Translations under genes and position numbers: made by a program
Origin: Armatimonadota bacterium
Lineage (GTDB): Bacteria > Armatimonadota > Fimbriimonadia > Fimbriimonadales > Fimbriimonadaceae
Direction: 5' to 3'
NCBI GenBank assembly: GCA_016789105.1
Contig: JAEURN010000004.1
Span: 124,001-188,000, forward strand
DNA length: 64,000 bases
Part shown: piece after piece, positions 51,179 to 60,208 of the stretch
How the letters are laid out: each line of letters starts with the position of its first letter
Numbering within the stretch: position 1 is the first letter of the stretch
Notes under the pieces: generated by a model
What the model saw: only the letters and a program-made list of their open reading frames with translations
Database searches by the model: none
Told to the model about the DNA's origin: nothing

Positions 51179-54100
51179 CTAGTTTGCCGAGTAGATACGC
51201 GACTCGGCGAGTTCGGTTTGGGCGTTGTCGAGAGCCTTGAGGAAGCTGTGGACGGCCTCCAGCGGGGAGCCGGCAAACGGCCAGATGAGGTCGTCTTGGC
51301 TCATGTAGGCATCGCCCTTGTGCCGGGCAATGATTCCCGGGATGCGGGGATGGGGCGGGTGGTTTTCCGAAAATGTGACCTTGAGCCGGCCCTGGTTCCC
51401 GTCGATCTGTTGGATATGCAGTTCGCGAGCGGTGATGCGGGCCGCCATGATGTCGACGGCGGTTTTGACTTCTTTCGGGAGCCGGCCATACCGGTCTTCG
51501 AGGTCGGCGGCGACTTCGGCAAGGGCAAGGGGGTTGCGTGCGGTCATCAGTTGTTTGTAGAAGTAGAGCCTTTGGGCGGGGTCTTCCACAAAGTGTTCCG
51601 GGATGAGGGCTTGGACGGGGAGATCGATGGCGGGGAGGGGCTCCAATCCGGCGAGGGGGTCTTCGTATCCGGAAGGCCGGTCGCCATCGGCATAGGTTTT
51701 GAGAAATTGGACTTCGCTTTCTATGAGCTGGGTGTAAAGGTCGTATCCGATCGCCATCATCTGCCCGGACTGTTTTGCCCCAAGGATGTCGCCGGCTCCC
51801 CTGATTTGGAGGTCGCGGAAGGCTAGGGAATAGCCAGATCCGAGTTGGTTGAACTCAGCAAGCGCCGTCAGGCGTTCGGTACCGGTTTCCGTCAGCGATT
51901 TATCGGGGGCATAGAGGAGGTAGGCGTACGCTTGCCGGTCGGACCGGCCCACCCGCCCACGGAGTTGATAGAGTTGCGAGAGTCCAAAGTAGTCGGCATT
52001 TTCAACGATCAAGGTGTTGGCGTTGGGGATGTCCAGCCCAGCTTCGACGATAGTGGTGCTAACCAGGACGTCGATCTCCCCTTGGACGAACCCGACCATG
52101 ACCGGTTCGAGTTCTTTCTCCGTCATTTGGCCGTGGCCAACGGCGACCCGGGCATGGGGGACAAGCTTTTTGAGCCGGTCGGCGACATGGTAGATGCCGC
52201 TGACGCGGTTGTAAACATAAAAGACCTGTCCCCCCCGGGCCAATTCCCTCAACACGGCCTCCCGGACGACCTCGTTGCTGGTCGGCCGGACGAACGTCCG
52301 CACGGGGAGGCGTCCGGGTGGCGGGTCGTTGATCAGCGACATCTCCCGAATGTTCATGAGGGCCATGCTCAGGGTGCGGGGGATGGGGGTGGCACTCATG
52401 CTCAGGACGTCGACATTCACCCGGAGCTTCTTCAGCGATTCCTTGTGTTTGACCCCGAATTTTTGCTCTTCATCGATGACGAGCAACCCGAGGTCTTTGA
52501 ATTTGAGCTCGCTGCTGAGGAGGGCATGGGTTCCGATGACGATATCGAGTTCCCCAGACTCCAATTTTTCTAGAGCCTGGCGCCGTTCGCCGGCCGTGAC
52601 AAACCGGTTGAGCAGGGCGATTTCAATATCGAATCCGGCCAACCGCTCTGAGAACGAGCGGTAGTGTTGCTCGCTGAGGATGGTTGTGGGGCAAAGGATG
52701 GCCACCTGTTTGCCGGATTGCGCCACCAGGAATGCGGCGCGGACGGCGACTTCGGTTTTGCCGAACCCGACATCGCCGCAAACGAGCCGGTCCATGGGGT
52801 ACCCGGACTTCAGGTCTTGCTTGACGTCGTTGATTGCCTGAAGTTGACTGGGGGTTTCGACATAGGGAAAGGTGTTCTCCATTTCATGGAGGGTCTCCGC
52901 ATCTGACCGGTAGGCATCGCGGGTGACCTTTTTCCGTTCGGCATAGAGCTTAATGAGATCCCTTGCGAACTCCCGGGCTTCCTCGCGAGCCTTGGCGACT
53001 GCTTTCTTCCACTCCCCCCCCGTAAGCCTGTTTATCTTGGGTTCGGCATCGCTTGGGCTCACATACTTTTGGATTCTGTCGAGCTGGTCGGCCGGGACAA
53101 AGAGCTGGTCGGGGGCTTTGTATTTGATGTGCAGATACTCTTTTTGGATGCCATCTTGGGTCCGCTGCACCAGACCCTGGAAAACCCCGATGCCGAAGTT
53201 GATATGCACCACAAAATCTCCCGGTTTGAGGTCGAGGACGGTGGTGATCGGCATGCCTTCGCTGAACTTGCGTTGCGGCAACTTGAGCCTGGCCACCCCA
53301 TAGAGCTCGTGGTCGGTCATGACGGCGAGGTTTGCCTTTGGAATGGCAAAGCCCGCTGCTGGGTTGCCGTCTATGATGTAGAGCCCCGGTGGCAAGCCAT
53401 CCGATTGATCCCAGGGGTGCCCGTTATCGAGCGCAGTCGGAAAAATTTCGACTTGGGCGAGCACGGATCGTGTCCGGCTCGGCTGGTCGGTGGCAAAAAC
53501 AACGCAAAGCCCCTGGTTGACCCAGTTTTGGATGCTGCGGGTGAGGGCAGCGGGCTGCCCCCGGTAGTTGTCGACCGGAGCGGCCCCAATCTCGAACTCC
53601 TCTGATTGGCCAATCCAGTCCGGGACTGCGTTCATCGCGGTAAGGCTGATGAGGTTGGGGGCGTCGGCAAAATGCTCGGCCGAATGGACGAAGTCGTTGG
53701 CGTGGGATTCGAGGATTTCGCCCCTTTGATGCCGGTGGGAAAGGGCTTCGCCGAGTTCTTCCGCTAAGCGGACAGCCGTCGATTCGAGGTCAAGCGGTTC
53801 GTCGAGGATGAGCAGCCCTTCTTCCCCGAGGTAATCGATTGCGCAGGGCCCGTCGGGTTGGATGAGGGGCCGGTAAAGGTCGAGCCGGTCGAAATAGGTT
53901 TGGTTCTCCAGTGCGAGACGGTCTTCGTTGACCAGTTCCTCAAGGCGTTTGGCAGCATCCTCGCCAAGGTTTGCGGATTCGACTTCAACGGCGCGCTGGA
54001 GCATGTCGTCTAATCCGAGTTCGGGAGAAGGGAGCACGGTCTCGCGGCTGATGCCGATGGAAAAGGCAGGCGCCGGATCGCTTGACCGTTGGGTCATGGG

Positions 54101-54724
54101 GTCAAACCGGCGGATCGATTCGATGGTGTCGCCAAAGAATTCGACCCGGACGGGGAGGTCGTGCCCAACTGGGAAAATGTCGAGGATTCCTCCCCTCCGG
54201 CAGTATTGTCCGGGAACCCGGACCGGATCGGACGCTTCGTAACCCAGTCCCAGGAGTCGGCTGGCCGCCTCTTTCGATTCGATTTCGAGCCCTGGGGCGA
54301 ATTCCAACGTGTTTTCCAGGATGTCGAGGGTGTGTAGGGTTCGTTCGAGGGCCGCCTGAGGTGTGGCGATGACGAAACCGGGTTCTTGAGAAGCGAGGAA
54401 CCTGAGCGACCCAAGTCGGTCGCTGAGGGCGACGGTTTCCGGCGCGGCGTCTTCGAAAAGGGCACTCAGGCCACTTGGCAATAGCCGGATCCGGTCTTGG
54501 GGGACACCAAACAAAATAAGTTTTGCCTGCCAAGAAAGGGCAGCCTCGTAATTGCGGACGACGAGCAGCGTCTGGCGGGGGTTGCTTGCATAGAGCCCGG
54601 CGGCCAGGCAGGGTCGGGCTCCCGCCGAAAGGTGCGACCAAGTTGCCGACCCCCCCCCGGGTTGGGTTGCCTCAAAAAGATTTGGGTGCTGCGTGAGGCG
54701 GCGCGCCAGTTGGTGCAGGCGCAT
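51179..54724 (-). CDS. mfd: Transcription-repair coupling factor
   Basis: Removes RNA polymerase stalled at DNA damage and recruits UvrA. 1181 residues, full length. UvrB-like N-terminal part, RNA polymerase interaction domain (LKPGDFVVHINFGIGVFQGL near 500), then helicase motifs VCGDVGFGKTEVAVRAAFL, LVIDEEQKFGVKHKE, MSATPIPRTLSMAL and TTIVEAGLDIPNANTLIVE, and the C-terminal D7 domain. A G9 run (complement of 54650-54658, QPGGGSATW) lies near codon 22 and another G8 near 52984. CATAAT and AGGA precede the ATG. Confidence 0.97.
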   Translation of the reverse strand: MRLHQLARRLTQHPNLFEATQPGGGSATWSHLSAGARPCLAAGLYASNPRQTLLVVRNYEAALSWQAKLILFGVPQDRIRLLPSGLSALFEDAAPETVALSDRLGSLRFLASQEPGFVIATPQAALERTLHTLDILENTLEFAPGLEIESKEAASRLLGLGYEASDPVRVPGQYCRRGGILDIFPVGHDLPVRVEFFGDTIESIRRFDPMTQRSSDPAPAFSIGISRETVLPSPELGLDDMLQRAVEVESANLGEDAAKRLEELVNEDRLALENQTYFDRLDLYRPLIQPDGPCAIDYLGEEGLLILDEPLDLESTAVRLAEELGEALSHRHQRGEILESHANDFVHSAEHFADAPNLISLTAMNAVPDWIGQSEEFEIGAAPVDNYRGQPAALTRSIQNWVNQGLCVVFATDQPSRTRSVLAQVEIFPTALDNGHPWDQSDGLPPGLYIIDGNPAAGFAIPKANLAVMTDHELYGVARLKLPQRKFSEGMPITTVLDLKPGDFVVHINFGIGVFQGLVQRTQDGIQKEYLHIKYKAPDQLFVPADQLDRIQKYVSPSDAEPKINRLTGGEWKKAVAKAREEAREFARDLIKLYAERKKVTRDAYRSDAETLHEMENTFPYVETPSQLQAINDVKQDLKSGYPMDRLVCGDVGFGKTEVAVRAAFLVAQSGKQVAILCPTTILSEQHYRSFSERLAGFDIEIALLNRFVTAGERRQALEKLESGELDIVIGTHALLSSELKFKDLGLLVIDEEQKFGVKHKESLKKLRVNVDVLSMSATPIPRTLSMALMNIREMSLINDPPPGRLPVRTFVRPTSNEVVREAVLRELARGGQVFYVYNRVSGIYHVADRLKKLVPHARVAVGHGQMTEKELEPVMVGFVQGEIDVLVSTTIVEAGLDIPNANTLIVENADYFGLSQLYQLRGRVGRSDRQAYAYLLYAPDKSLTETGTERLTALAEFNQLGSGYSLAFRDLQIRGAGDILGAKQSGQMMAIGYDLYTQLIESEVQFLKTYADGDRPSGYEDPLAGLEPLPAIDLPVQALIPEHFVEDPAQRLYFYKQLMTARNPLALAEVAADLEDRYGRLPKEVKTAVDIMAARITARELHIQQIDGNQGRLKVTFSENHPPHPRIPGIIARHKGDAYMSQDDLIWPFAGSPLEAVHSFLKALDNAQTELAESRIYSAN

Positions 54725-54791
54725 TCCTGCTTATTATGCGTGGGGCGCGTGGGGGTCTCGGGTCGCTCTGGCGTGGAAAAAGTCGGTTGGG

Positions 54792-55301
54792 ATGGACTCC
54801 GGGAAGGCACTCACCGCAGGGATTTGGATCACCGGTGCGCTTGTGTTCGCACTGGGGTTCCGTATTGTCTCGGGCCTGGGGAATGGGCCCGGTCGGCCGA
54901 TGCCCCGATTTTCGATGCAGACCGTTGACGGAGAAAAACTCGCCAACCAGGATGTTGCGGGCCGCGTTGTGTTGTTTTATGTCAGCGGCGAAGGGTGAGG
55001 GGCTTGCGAAGCCGCCGGTCCGGCGGTTACCAGGATTTTCGACAGCTACCCGGAAAAACGGGTTGCCGTCATCGCCGGCGACGCTTGGAATGACGACCGG
55101 GCCGGGGCGGCGGCGCTATCCAAAAAACTCGGAGTCCCGACCGCAGTGGGGATCCGGCAAGTGGCCAGGGCGTTCGGCTCGCACAGCGTCCCGTTTTTTG
55201 TGGTTGTCGGCCGCGACGGTCGCGTTGTTCACACGCAAGTAGGATTTGGCGACGGGCAACCGTTGGAAGATGCGGTCAACCGGGCTTTGACCGCCCGGTA
55301 G
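54792..55301 (+). CDS. Thioredoxin-fold protein, candidate selenoprotein (UGAC motif)
   Basis: ATG 54792 to TAG 55299-55301, 169 codons with an in-frame TGA at codon 69 (54996-54998). Signal/anchor helix at about 10-29 (GIWITGALVFALGFRIVSGL). Upstream of TGA the sequence reads FSMQTVDGEKLANQ then VVLFYVSGEG. Downstream it continues GACEAAGPAV in the same frame, with the cis-Pro motif HSVPFFVVVGRDGRVVH (Pro134). Together these are one uninterrupted redoxin/TlpA-like fold in which TGA stands for the first Cys of CxxC, giving U-G-A-C. Alternatives: nonsense mutation or base-call error. Divergent from mfd. Confidence 0.78.
55010..55028 (+). promoter_or_regulatory. SECIS-like hairpin downstream of in-frame TGA
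   Basis: AGCCGCC-GGTCC-GGCGGTT forms a 7-bp stem (one G-T pair) with a 5-nt loop beginning GG. The loop starts 18 nt after the TGA, inside the 16-37 nt range used for bacterial SECIS prediction, and GGTC also occurs in the E. coli fdhF SECIS loop. A competing smaller hairpin GGCTT/AAGCC lies at 55001-55013. Confidence 0.6.
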
Positions 55302-55312
55302 ACCGGAGAGCC

Positions 55313-55999
55313 TCACTTGCGTCGTTTGCGCCAGGCGGCGATAGCCGCCAATCCGAAGAGGGCCGTGGTTGCCGGCTCAGGCACGACGTTTGTGTCGATA
55401 ACCAGCTCGGGGTGGAATGAACTCGTCGTCGCTTCCCGTTGGACATAAACAAAGGACTTGTTCTCGCTCCCAACGAGCATCATCCCTTGGTTGGCTTGCG
55501 TCCCGGCGACCCATTGGGCAACCAGGCTGGTCACATCGAATTCGTGCCATTGGCCAGTCCCATTGCCGCTGATCGCCGTTGTTGAGTAGGGGTTGACCCC
55601 TTGGCCGCCACCGGTTCCGACGAAGTCACCGCCGGCATTGGCCCACGGCGTGACGGAGTCGGAGTTGGTCCACGAGGCCTGGTTTTCCACCCAGTCCCTG
55701 TTGATGCGGAAGATGTCGACGGTTTGGGTTTCCTGCCCGCCGTTGAAGGTCTGGCCGAACAGTCGCAACTTGGCACTGGTGACGATGGTGGAAGTGGCGA
55801 GCGAGGACAGGTCGAATTTCATCGCCGTCCGTTGCACATTCCCTGGGCCATTGTAGGTGGAAAGGATATCGGCGCCGAAGTTGCTTGTTGGGAAGAACGA
55901 GAGGATCCGGGTGTCTGCCGAGGGCCCAAAGGTCAGGATATCGGCATGGGCGGCGGCGGCGCAAGCGAACAAAAGAGGCAAGGCAAAGCGTTTGAGCAT
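55313..55999 (-). CDS. PEP-CTERM protein with DNRLRE-like domain, 228 aa
   Basis: From ATG 55999 (MLKRFALPLLFACAAAAHA), after GGAGAGA. The mature part (TRILSFFPTSNFGADILST; RTAMKFDLSSL; KLRLFGQTFNGGQETQTVDI; WVENQASWTNSDSVTPWANA) follows the DNRLRE domain, a beta-sandwich of cell-surface proteins. The C-terminal signal is VPEPATTALFGLAAIAAWRK then RRK. Expected to be sorted by an exosortase. It converges on the selenoprotein candidate gene with an 11-bp gap. Confidence 0.9.
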   Translation of the reverse strand: MLKRFALPLLFACAAAAHADILTFGPSADTRILSFFPTSNFGADILSTYNGPGNVQRTAMKFDLSSLATSTIVTSAKLRLFGQTFNGGQETQTVDIFRINRDWVENQASWTNSDSVTPWANAGGDFVGTGGGQGVNPYSTTAISGNGTGQWHEFDVTSLVAQWVAGTQANQGMMLVGSENKSFVYVQREATTSSFHPELVIDTNVVPEPATTALFGLAAIAAWRKRRK

Positions 56000-56132
56000 G
56001 TTTTCTCTCCGAATCGGAAGCCCGTCAAAACCAACGGGAATTGCAAAAGAGTGTAACACAAACGTTAGGTTTTGGTTAACGGCGTGAGCGACAACCACAA
56101 ACGGTGAATGCCGACCAGCGCTGACCGCCGCG

Positions 56133-56930
56133 TCAGCGTGTATCCCGGAACGATGTTTTCACGAGTTTTTGGGACCTCAGCTCCCGCGGGGAGGCCCCAA
56201 AGGCGTCTCGGACAAGCTTGTTGAACCTCTGGAGGTCGGGAATCCCGACGCTGTGGGCGATGGACTTGATGGGCTCGGGGCTGGAAACAAGGAGTTGGCA
56301 GGCCGTTTCCAACCGCTTTTGCCGGACATATTGTTGGGGGGTGACGCCCAATTCCTCTCGCATGACGCGGATCAGGTGGTTGTGGGAGATTCCGGCAACC
56401 CGGGCGAGATCCGCAACGGAGAAATCATTGGCGAGGTTCTGGTCGACAAAATCCCGGACCTTAGCAAGGGATGGATTTTCTGCCGAGGCGTTGGGTTCGG
56501 TCGAGAGGCTCCAAAGGAGGGTCCAGATGACGGATTGGGCGGCGCACTTGGTGAACAAGAAGCGGTCGAAAGCCATGGCGAGCAAATTGTCAAACGCGGG
56601 CAGGTAAGGGGCAAAATCGGAAATGGTGGGTAACGAAACCAGATGCGTTGCTTCCGGGTGGGCGGTGAAATGAAGGAAAAAGTGACCGTTCTTTGGGCAA
56701 TCGTCCCGGCGGATGTTGGCGAGGGATCCTGGTGTGACCACGATCGCCGATCCTTCGTTGAACCTCTGGGCGCTGCCGTTGACCGTGATTTCTCCGCTGT
56801 AGAACGTGAGGATGAGGACATGCCACTGGGGGCTCTGTTGCCACGCGAGTTGGGTTTTTTTAAAGTCGTAGCCGGAGACTTGCCCGATGGTCGGCGGAAG
56901 GTCGAGCTTGAAGGGAACGGATTTGACCAT
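56133..56930 (-). CDS. AraC family transcriptional regulator
   Basis: 265 residues. N-terminal cupin-like ligand domain (WHVLILTFYSGEITVNGSAQ; GSAIVVTPGSLANIRRDD) and C-terminal two-helix-turn-helix DNA-binding domain (NDFSVADLARVAGISHNHLI; RVMREELGVTPQQYVRQKRL; IKSIAHSVGIPDLQRFNKLV; ASPRELR). Such regulators respond to small molecules. The target is unknown, and the gene stands alone between a PEP-CTERM and a GNAT gene. Confidence 0.92.
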   Translation of the reverse strand: MVKSVPFKLDLPPTIGQVSGYDFKKTQLAWQQSPQWHVLILTFYSGEITVNGSAQRFNEGSAIVVTPGSLANIRRDDCPKNGHFFLHFTAHPEATHLVSLPTISDFAPYLPAFDNLLAMAFDRFLFTKCAAQSVIWTLLWSLSTEPNASAENPSLAKVRDFVDQNLANDFSVADLARVAGISHNHLIRVMREELGVTPQQYVRQKRLETACQLLVSSPEPIKSIAHSVGIPDLQRFNKLVRDAFGASPRELRSQKLVKTSFRDTR

Positions 56931-57055
56931 TTGTGGTGACCTGGTACCACTAATGTTGAATGGAGACCACTAGCTGGTAATCATTCAACATATGAAGTCA
57001 TGATAGCCCCGATTGCCGACAAAAACAAGGGTGGCCTTGAAAATTGCCGATGCAA

Positions 57056-57781
57056 TCACCGGCCATAGCCGGGGGGGCGGAACAGGATCAGGTCGGCAAT
57101 GCGGTGGTAGCCGAGTTTGGGATAGAGTCGGGCACCATCGGAGCTTGCAGCCAAAACGCTTAGGGAGTCTGGGTTATCTTGCAAAAGCGCCGACATGAGG
57201 GCGGCGCCAATCCCTTGACTGCGGTGGCGGTGTTGGACAAAGAGGTTGCTGACCCAGGTTCCCAATCCGCCGATCCGGAGAGAGCTCACCCAGCCGACCG
57301 GCTCCCCCTCCAGAAAGCAGGCATAAAGCCGGTTGGGAGCATCGGGAACCCCAACGTGTTCCAGCTCGATGTGCTTGGCCTTTGAGATCTTTTGGATGTG
57401 GAGGACCATGTCCAGCGAGTCAATACGACGCACATCGTGCCCAAAGCAGAGGGTGGCTTGCGCCGGTTCGAGCGTGAAGAACGGTTCGGTGGAAAACCGG
57501 CGCCAACCGTGGCCTTTAAAGAGCCGGGCGGCGGATTCCAAACTTTGGTGGACGGGGACGGCTAGTGCCAAGCTCCACCGGTTCGCCGGGATCGATTCCC
57601 CGACTCTCAAAATCAGCTCGGGGTCTGCGGTGGCGGTGATGAGCTCGGCGGCGCGGGCCTTTGGCCGGTGGGGAGTATCCGCCAGGATCCAAACCCCATC
57701 TTGGAGTCGGGGCACGACCGGATAGGCTCGGGATCGGATCTGCGAAAACGCCCGGGCAAAGACTTCTAGCGGGACGTCCAC
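57056..57781 (-). CDS. GNAT family N-acetyltransferase, 241 aa
   Basis: GTG start at 57781. The C-terminal half carries the acetyl-CoA site: GEPVGWVSSLRIGGLGTWVS, NLFVQHRHRSQGIGAALMSA (R/Q-x-x-G-x-G/A) and SDGARLYPKLGYHRIADLIL. The N-terminal half is a degenerate domain. Substrate unknown. Monocistronic, divergent from the PEP-CTERM gene at 57928. Confidence 0.88.
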   Translation of the reverse strand: MDVPLEVFARAFSQIRSRAYPVVPRLQDGVWILADTPHRPKARAAELITATADPELILRVGESIPANRWSLALAVPVHQSLESAARLFKGHGWRRFSTEPFFTLEPAQATLCFGHDVRRIDSLDMVLHIQKISKAKHIELEHVGVPDAPNRLYACFLEGEPVGWVSSLRIGGLGTWVSNLFVQHRHRSQGIGAALMSALLQDNPDSLSVLAASSDGARLYPKLGYHRIADLILFRPPGYGR

Positions 57782-57927
57782 CTGTCGATTTTAGCTTGCA
57801 TCGGGCAAAGGCAGTTTATTCCATTTGCCAGTATTTTTACGGGCGAAGATGAACGGATGTTTCGGTTACGCTCATGAGAGTTGCGGCCAATGCTGCACAA
57901 CAACTTGGTATTCGAGTTGAGGAAATT

Positions 57928-58533
57928 ATGAAAAGATTGCCGGTATTGATCCTTGTTGCCGTGGCGTTGCCCGGTTATTCCCAAACCCTTTCGACTGCCC
58001 TTTCAAACAATGGAACCGGGGGAATTTTCATGACCCTGACATCCAACAGCGATTTAAGTGTGGTTTCGTTCGACACCTACTTCGGTGCCGCGGCGGGAAC
58101 GGCCGGTAGTATTGAAGTCTACGTGCGGGACGGCGCGTATGCTGGATTCACGGCCAGCAATGTCGGTTGGACTTTGTTTGACACGGTTGCCTTCACGTCG
58201 AACGGAACGGCAACCTTGGCCGCCGTGACGCTCAACAACCAGATCTCATTGCAAACCGGGATCGGAAAATCGGTTTACCTGCACAGTGTCACAACCGGCA
58301 ACGGGATCCGTTACACCGGGACGTCGGCTGCTCCGCCTCAAACCACATGGTCAAATGCCGATTTGACTTTGTTCAGCGATGTTTCCCGAACAGGAGCCGT
58401 GCCATTCGGTGGCACGCAGTTCACGCCACGGACCTTCGCTGGCAACGTGAACTACCAAGCGGTTCCGGAGCCGGCCAGCCTCGCTGTGCTCGGATTGGTT
58501 GGAGCGGCAGCGGCCCGCCGGCGCAAAAGGTAA
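57928..58533 (+). CDS. PEP-CTERM sorting domain protein, 201 aa
   Basis: ATG 57928 follows GAGG with good spacing and starts the signal peptide MKRLPVLILVAVALPGYSQ. The mature protein is Thr/Ser/Asn/Gly-rich beta structure (SGIFM-like, SVVSFDTYFGAAAGTAGSIE), ending with VPEPASLAVLGLVGAAAARR then RKR. A third exosortase substrate in this window. Ends at a terminator hairpin. Confidence 0.9.
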   Translation: MKRLPVLILVAVALPGYSQTLSTALSNNGTGGIFMTLTSNSDLSVVSFDTYFGAAAGTAGSIEVYVRDGAYAGFTASNVGWTLFDTVAFTSNGTATLAAVTLNNQISLQTGIGKSVYLHSVTTGNGIRYTGTSAAPPQTTWSNADLTLFSDVSRTGAVPFGGTQFTPRTFAGNVNYQAVPEPASLAVLGLVGAAAARRRKR

Positions 58534-58555
58534 TCAAGGGTTCGTCGGATGAGAG

Positions 58556-58589
58556 ACGGGGCGGTTTGAGCCGTCCCGTTTCCATTTTT
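58556..58589 (+). terminator. Terminator after the 57928 PEP-CTERM gene
   Basis: ACGGGGCGG (58556-58564) pairs with CCGTCCCGT (58571-58579), with one mismatch, across a 6-nt loop, and is followed by TTCCATTTTT. Confidence 0.85.
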
Positions 58590-58654
58590 GACAAAACAGG
58601 CTCAGGGATCCGCCAACGGCCCGGTCGGCGAACGAGTAGAATCGGGGGGAGCCG

Positions 58655-59245
58655 ATGCCCAAAAGAGTCGAAACCCTGGTATTGCACGACAGTTCCACCC
58701 CGGTTTTCGGGGATATCCAAAAAGGTGGGAGCGTGGTTGTGACAAGTTCAAAGACCTTGCTGGATATTGGGATGAACCAGGCGCGGGCGCATGCCCTCTG
58801 GCCGCTGACATTCGGTTTGGCCTGTTGCGCCATCGAGATGATGGCGACGGTAGCGAGCCGGTTTGACTTAGCCCGATTCGGGAGCGAGGCATTCCGAGCG
58901 ACCCCCCGGCAGGCGGACGTCATGATCATTGCCGGGCGGCTTAGCAAAAAGATGGCCCCGGTATTGCGGCAGATCTATGACCAGATGCCCGAGCCCAAAT
59001 GGGTGATTAGCATGGGGGCCTGTGCCAGCAGCGGCGGCGTCTACAACAACTACGCCATCGTCCAGGGCGCGGACCAGGTGGTTCCGGTCGATGTCTATGT
59101 CCCGGGTTGCCCGCCGAGCCCCGATGCCCTCATGTACGGCATCATCAAACTGCAAAACAAAATCAAGCAACAAGCCATGGGCAAAAACCGGCAGATGAAG
59201 ATCCTGGAAGTCATCCCCAGCACGCAGGAAAAGGTGACGGTGTGA
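58655..59245 (+). CDS. nuoB: NADH-quinone oxidoreductase subunit B
   Basis: Subunit of respiratory complex I that holds cluster N2. 196 residues with a 20-aa N-terminal extension. Ligand cysteines are in [20 protein letters not shown] and [11 protein letters not shown], all intact. GGGGGAG precedes ATG 58655. It overlaps the next gene by 4 bp. No other nuo genes lie on either side. Confidence 0.95.
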   Translation: MPKRVETLVLHDSSTPVFGDIQKGGSVVVTSSKTLLDIGMNQARAHALWPLTFGLACCAIEMMATVASRFDLARFGSEAFRATPRQADVMIIAGRLSKKMAPVLRQIYDQMPEPKWVISMGACASSGGVYNNYAIVQGADQVVPVDVYVPGCPPSPDALMYGIIKLQNKIKQQAMGKNRQMKILEVIPSTQEKVTV

Positions 59246-59691
59246 GTTTTGAAGTTTTGAAGGATGTCGCCAAGCCGATCATCACGGGTTTTGGGATTAC
59301 GGCCAAGCGCCTGTTGCACGAAAAAGTCACCGTCCAATATCCCGAAGAGCGGCGGGAGCAGTTCGTCCGAACCCGTTGGCGCCATGTCTTGACCCGCTAC
59401 GACTCCGGTTTGGAGCGTTGCATCGGGTGTTCCCTGTGCGCTGGGGCGTGTCCCGCACGCTGCATCTATGTCCAAGCGGCGGAAAATACCGACGAAGACC
59501 GCCGCTCGCCCGGCGAACGGTACGCCGAACGCTATGAAATCAATATGTTGCGGTGTATTTTCTGTGGGTACTGCCAGGATGCTTGCCCGACCGGAGCTAT
59601 CGTTCTGCGCAAAGATTTTGAGTTGGCCAATTACGAGCGCGAGGACTTCATCTACACCAAAGAGATGTTGCTCGAGCCCATCCGGCGTTAG
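59242..59691 (+). CDS. nuoI: NADH-quinone oxidoreductase subunit I
   Basis: GTG 59242 overlaps the nuoB stop by 4 bp. 149 residues. Two 4Fe-4S clusters: [15 protein letters not shown] and [15 protein letters not shown]. The N terminus ([20 protein letters not shown]) and [20 protein letters not shown] match NuoI. The TYKY-type subunit passes electrons towards N2 in NuoB, so pairing with nuoB is meaningful, but the remaining subunits must be encoded elsewhere. Confidence 0.95.
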   Translation: MSFEVLKDVAKPIITGFGITAKRLLHEKVTVQYPEERREQFVRTRWRHVLTRYDSGLERCIGCSLCAGACPARCIYVQAAENTDEDRRSPGERYAERYEINMLRCIFCGYCQDACPTGAIVLRKDFELANYEREDFIYTKEMLLEPIRR

Positions 59692-59694
59692 GCG

Positions 59695-60159
59695 TCATCG
59701 GTCGGGATCAGCAGACCGGGATTGTGCCGGATGGTTTCCGGCGGGTTGGTTGAACATCGGTGCGCATCCCCGGATGAATCCGCCGAGCATCATGACCAAA
59801 ATGATGAGGTAGTACCAAGCAAACGGCCCTCCTCGGCCCGCCGACCCCACGAGGGATCCCAAGCCTTTTTTGGCTCCATAGACCACGGCCGCCGGGCGGA
59901 ACTCGGTCTTCGACCTTGCACAATCCGGGCACCGGGGGCCGGCGGGCCCCAGGATCACGCATTTGGTGCAGATCGGCCGTTCGCATCGCCCGCAGCTCAG
60001 GTTGGTGGCCTCCTTGGGGTGGCGATAGCAGTAACGGGTCTCTTCCCCAGGAGGGGCGGCTTGGCTTTGGGCCCGTTGTGCTTCGACCAAATTAAGTCCG
60101 CATTTGGCGCAAAACCGGGCTTCTTCTTCGTTTTGCTTGCCGCAGCGGGGGCAGTTCAT
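59695..60159 (-). CDS. Zinc-ribbon/B-box membrane protein, 154 aa
   Basis: An N-terminal zinc ribbon (MNCPRCGKQNEEEARFCAKC) is followed by a B-box-like zinc finger with Cys and His (YCYRHPKEATNLSCGRCERP; ICTKCVILGPAGPRCPDC) and one C-terminal membrane helix (AWYYLIILVMMLGGFIRGC). This zinc-zinc-membrane layout occurs in many bacterial proteins that resemble rhomboid-associated or DUF-type regulators. Function unknown. It converges on nuoI with a 3-bp gap and is divergent from sucC. Confidence 0.82.
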   Translation of the reverse strand: MNCPRCGKQNEEEARFCAKCGLNLVEAQRAQSQAAPPGEETRYCYRHPKEATNLSCGRCERPICTKCVILGPAGPRCPDCARSKTEFRPAAVVYGAKKGLGSLVGSAGRGGPFAWYYLIILVMMLGGFIRGCAPMFNQPAGNHPAQSRSADPDR

Positions 60160-60208
60160 GGGCCTTGGGTGATTATATCTTTCCCCTGCTTACCAGTCAT
60201 CCCCGGGA

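Noticed and set aside
54996-54998. Reading the TGA as a plain nonsense mutation, making the thioredoxin-fold gene a pseudogene
   Set aside because: Not excluded, but downstream sequence shows no decay, the codon sits at the redox residue and a SECIS-like hairpin follows. Kept as the main alternative.
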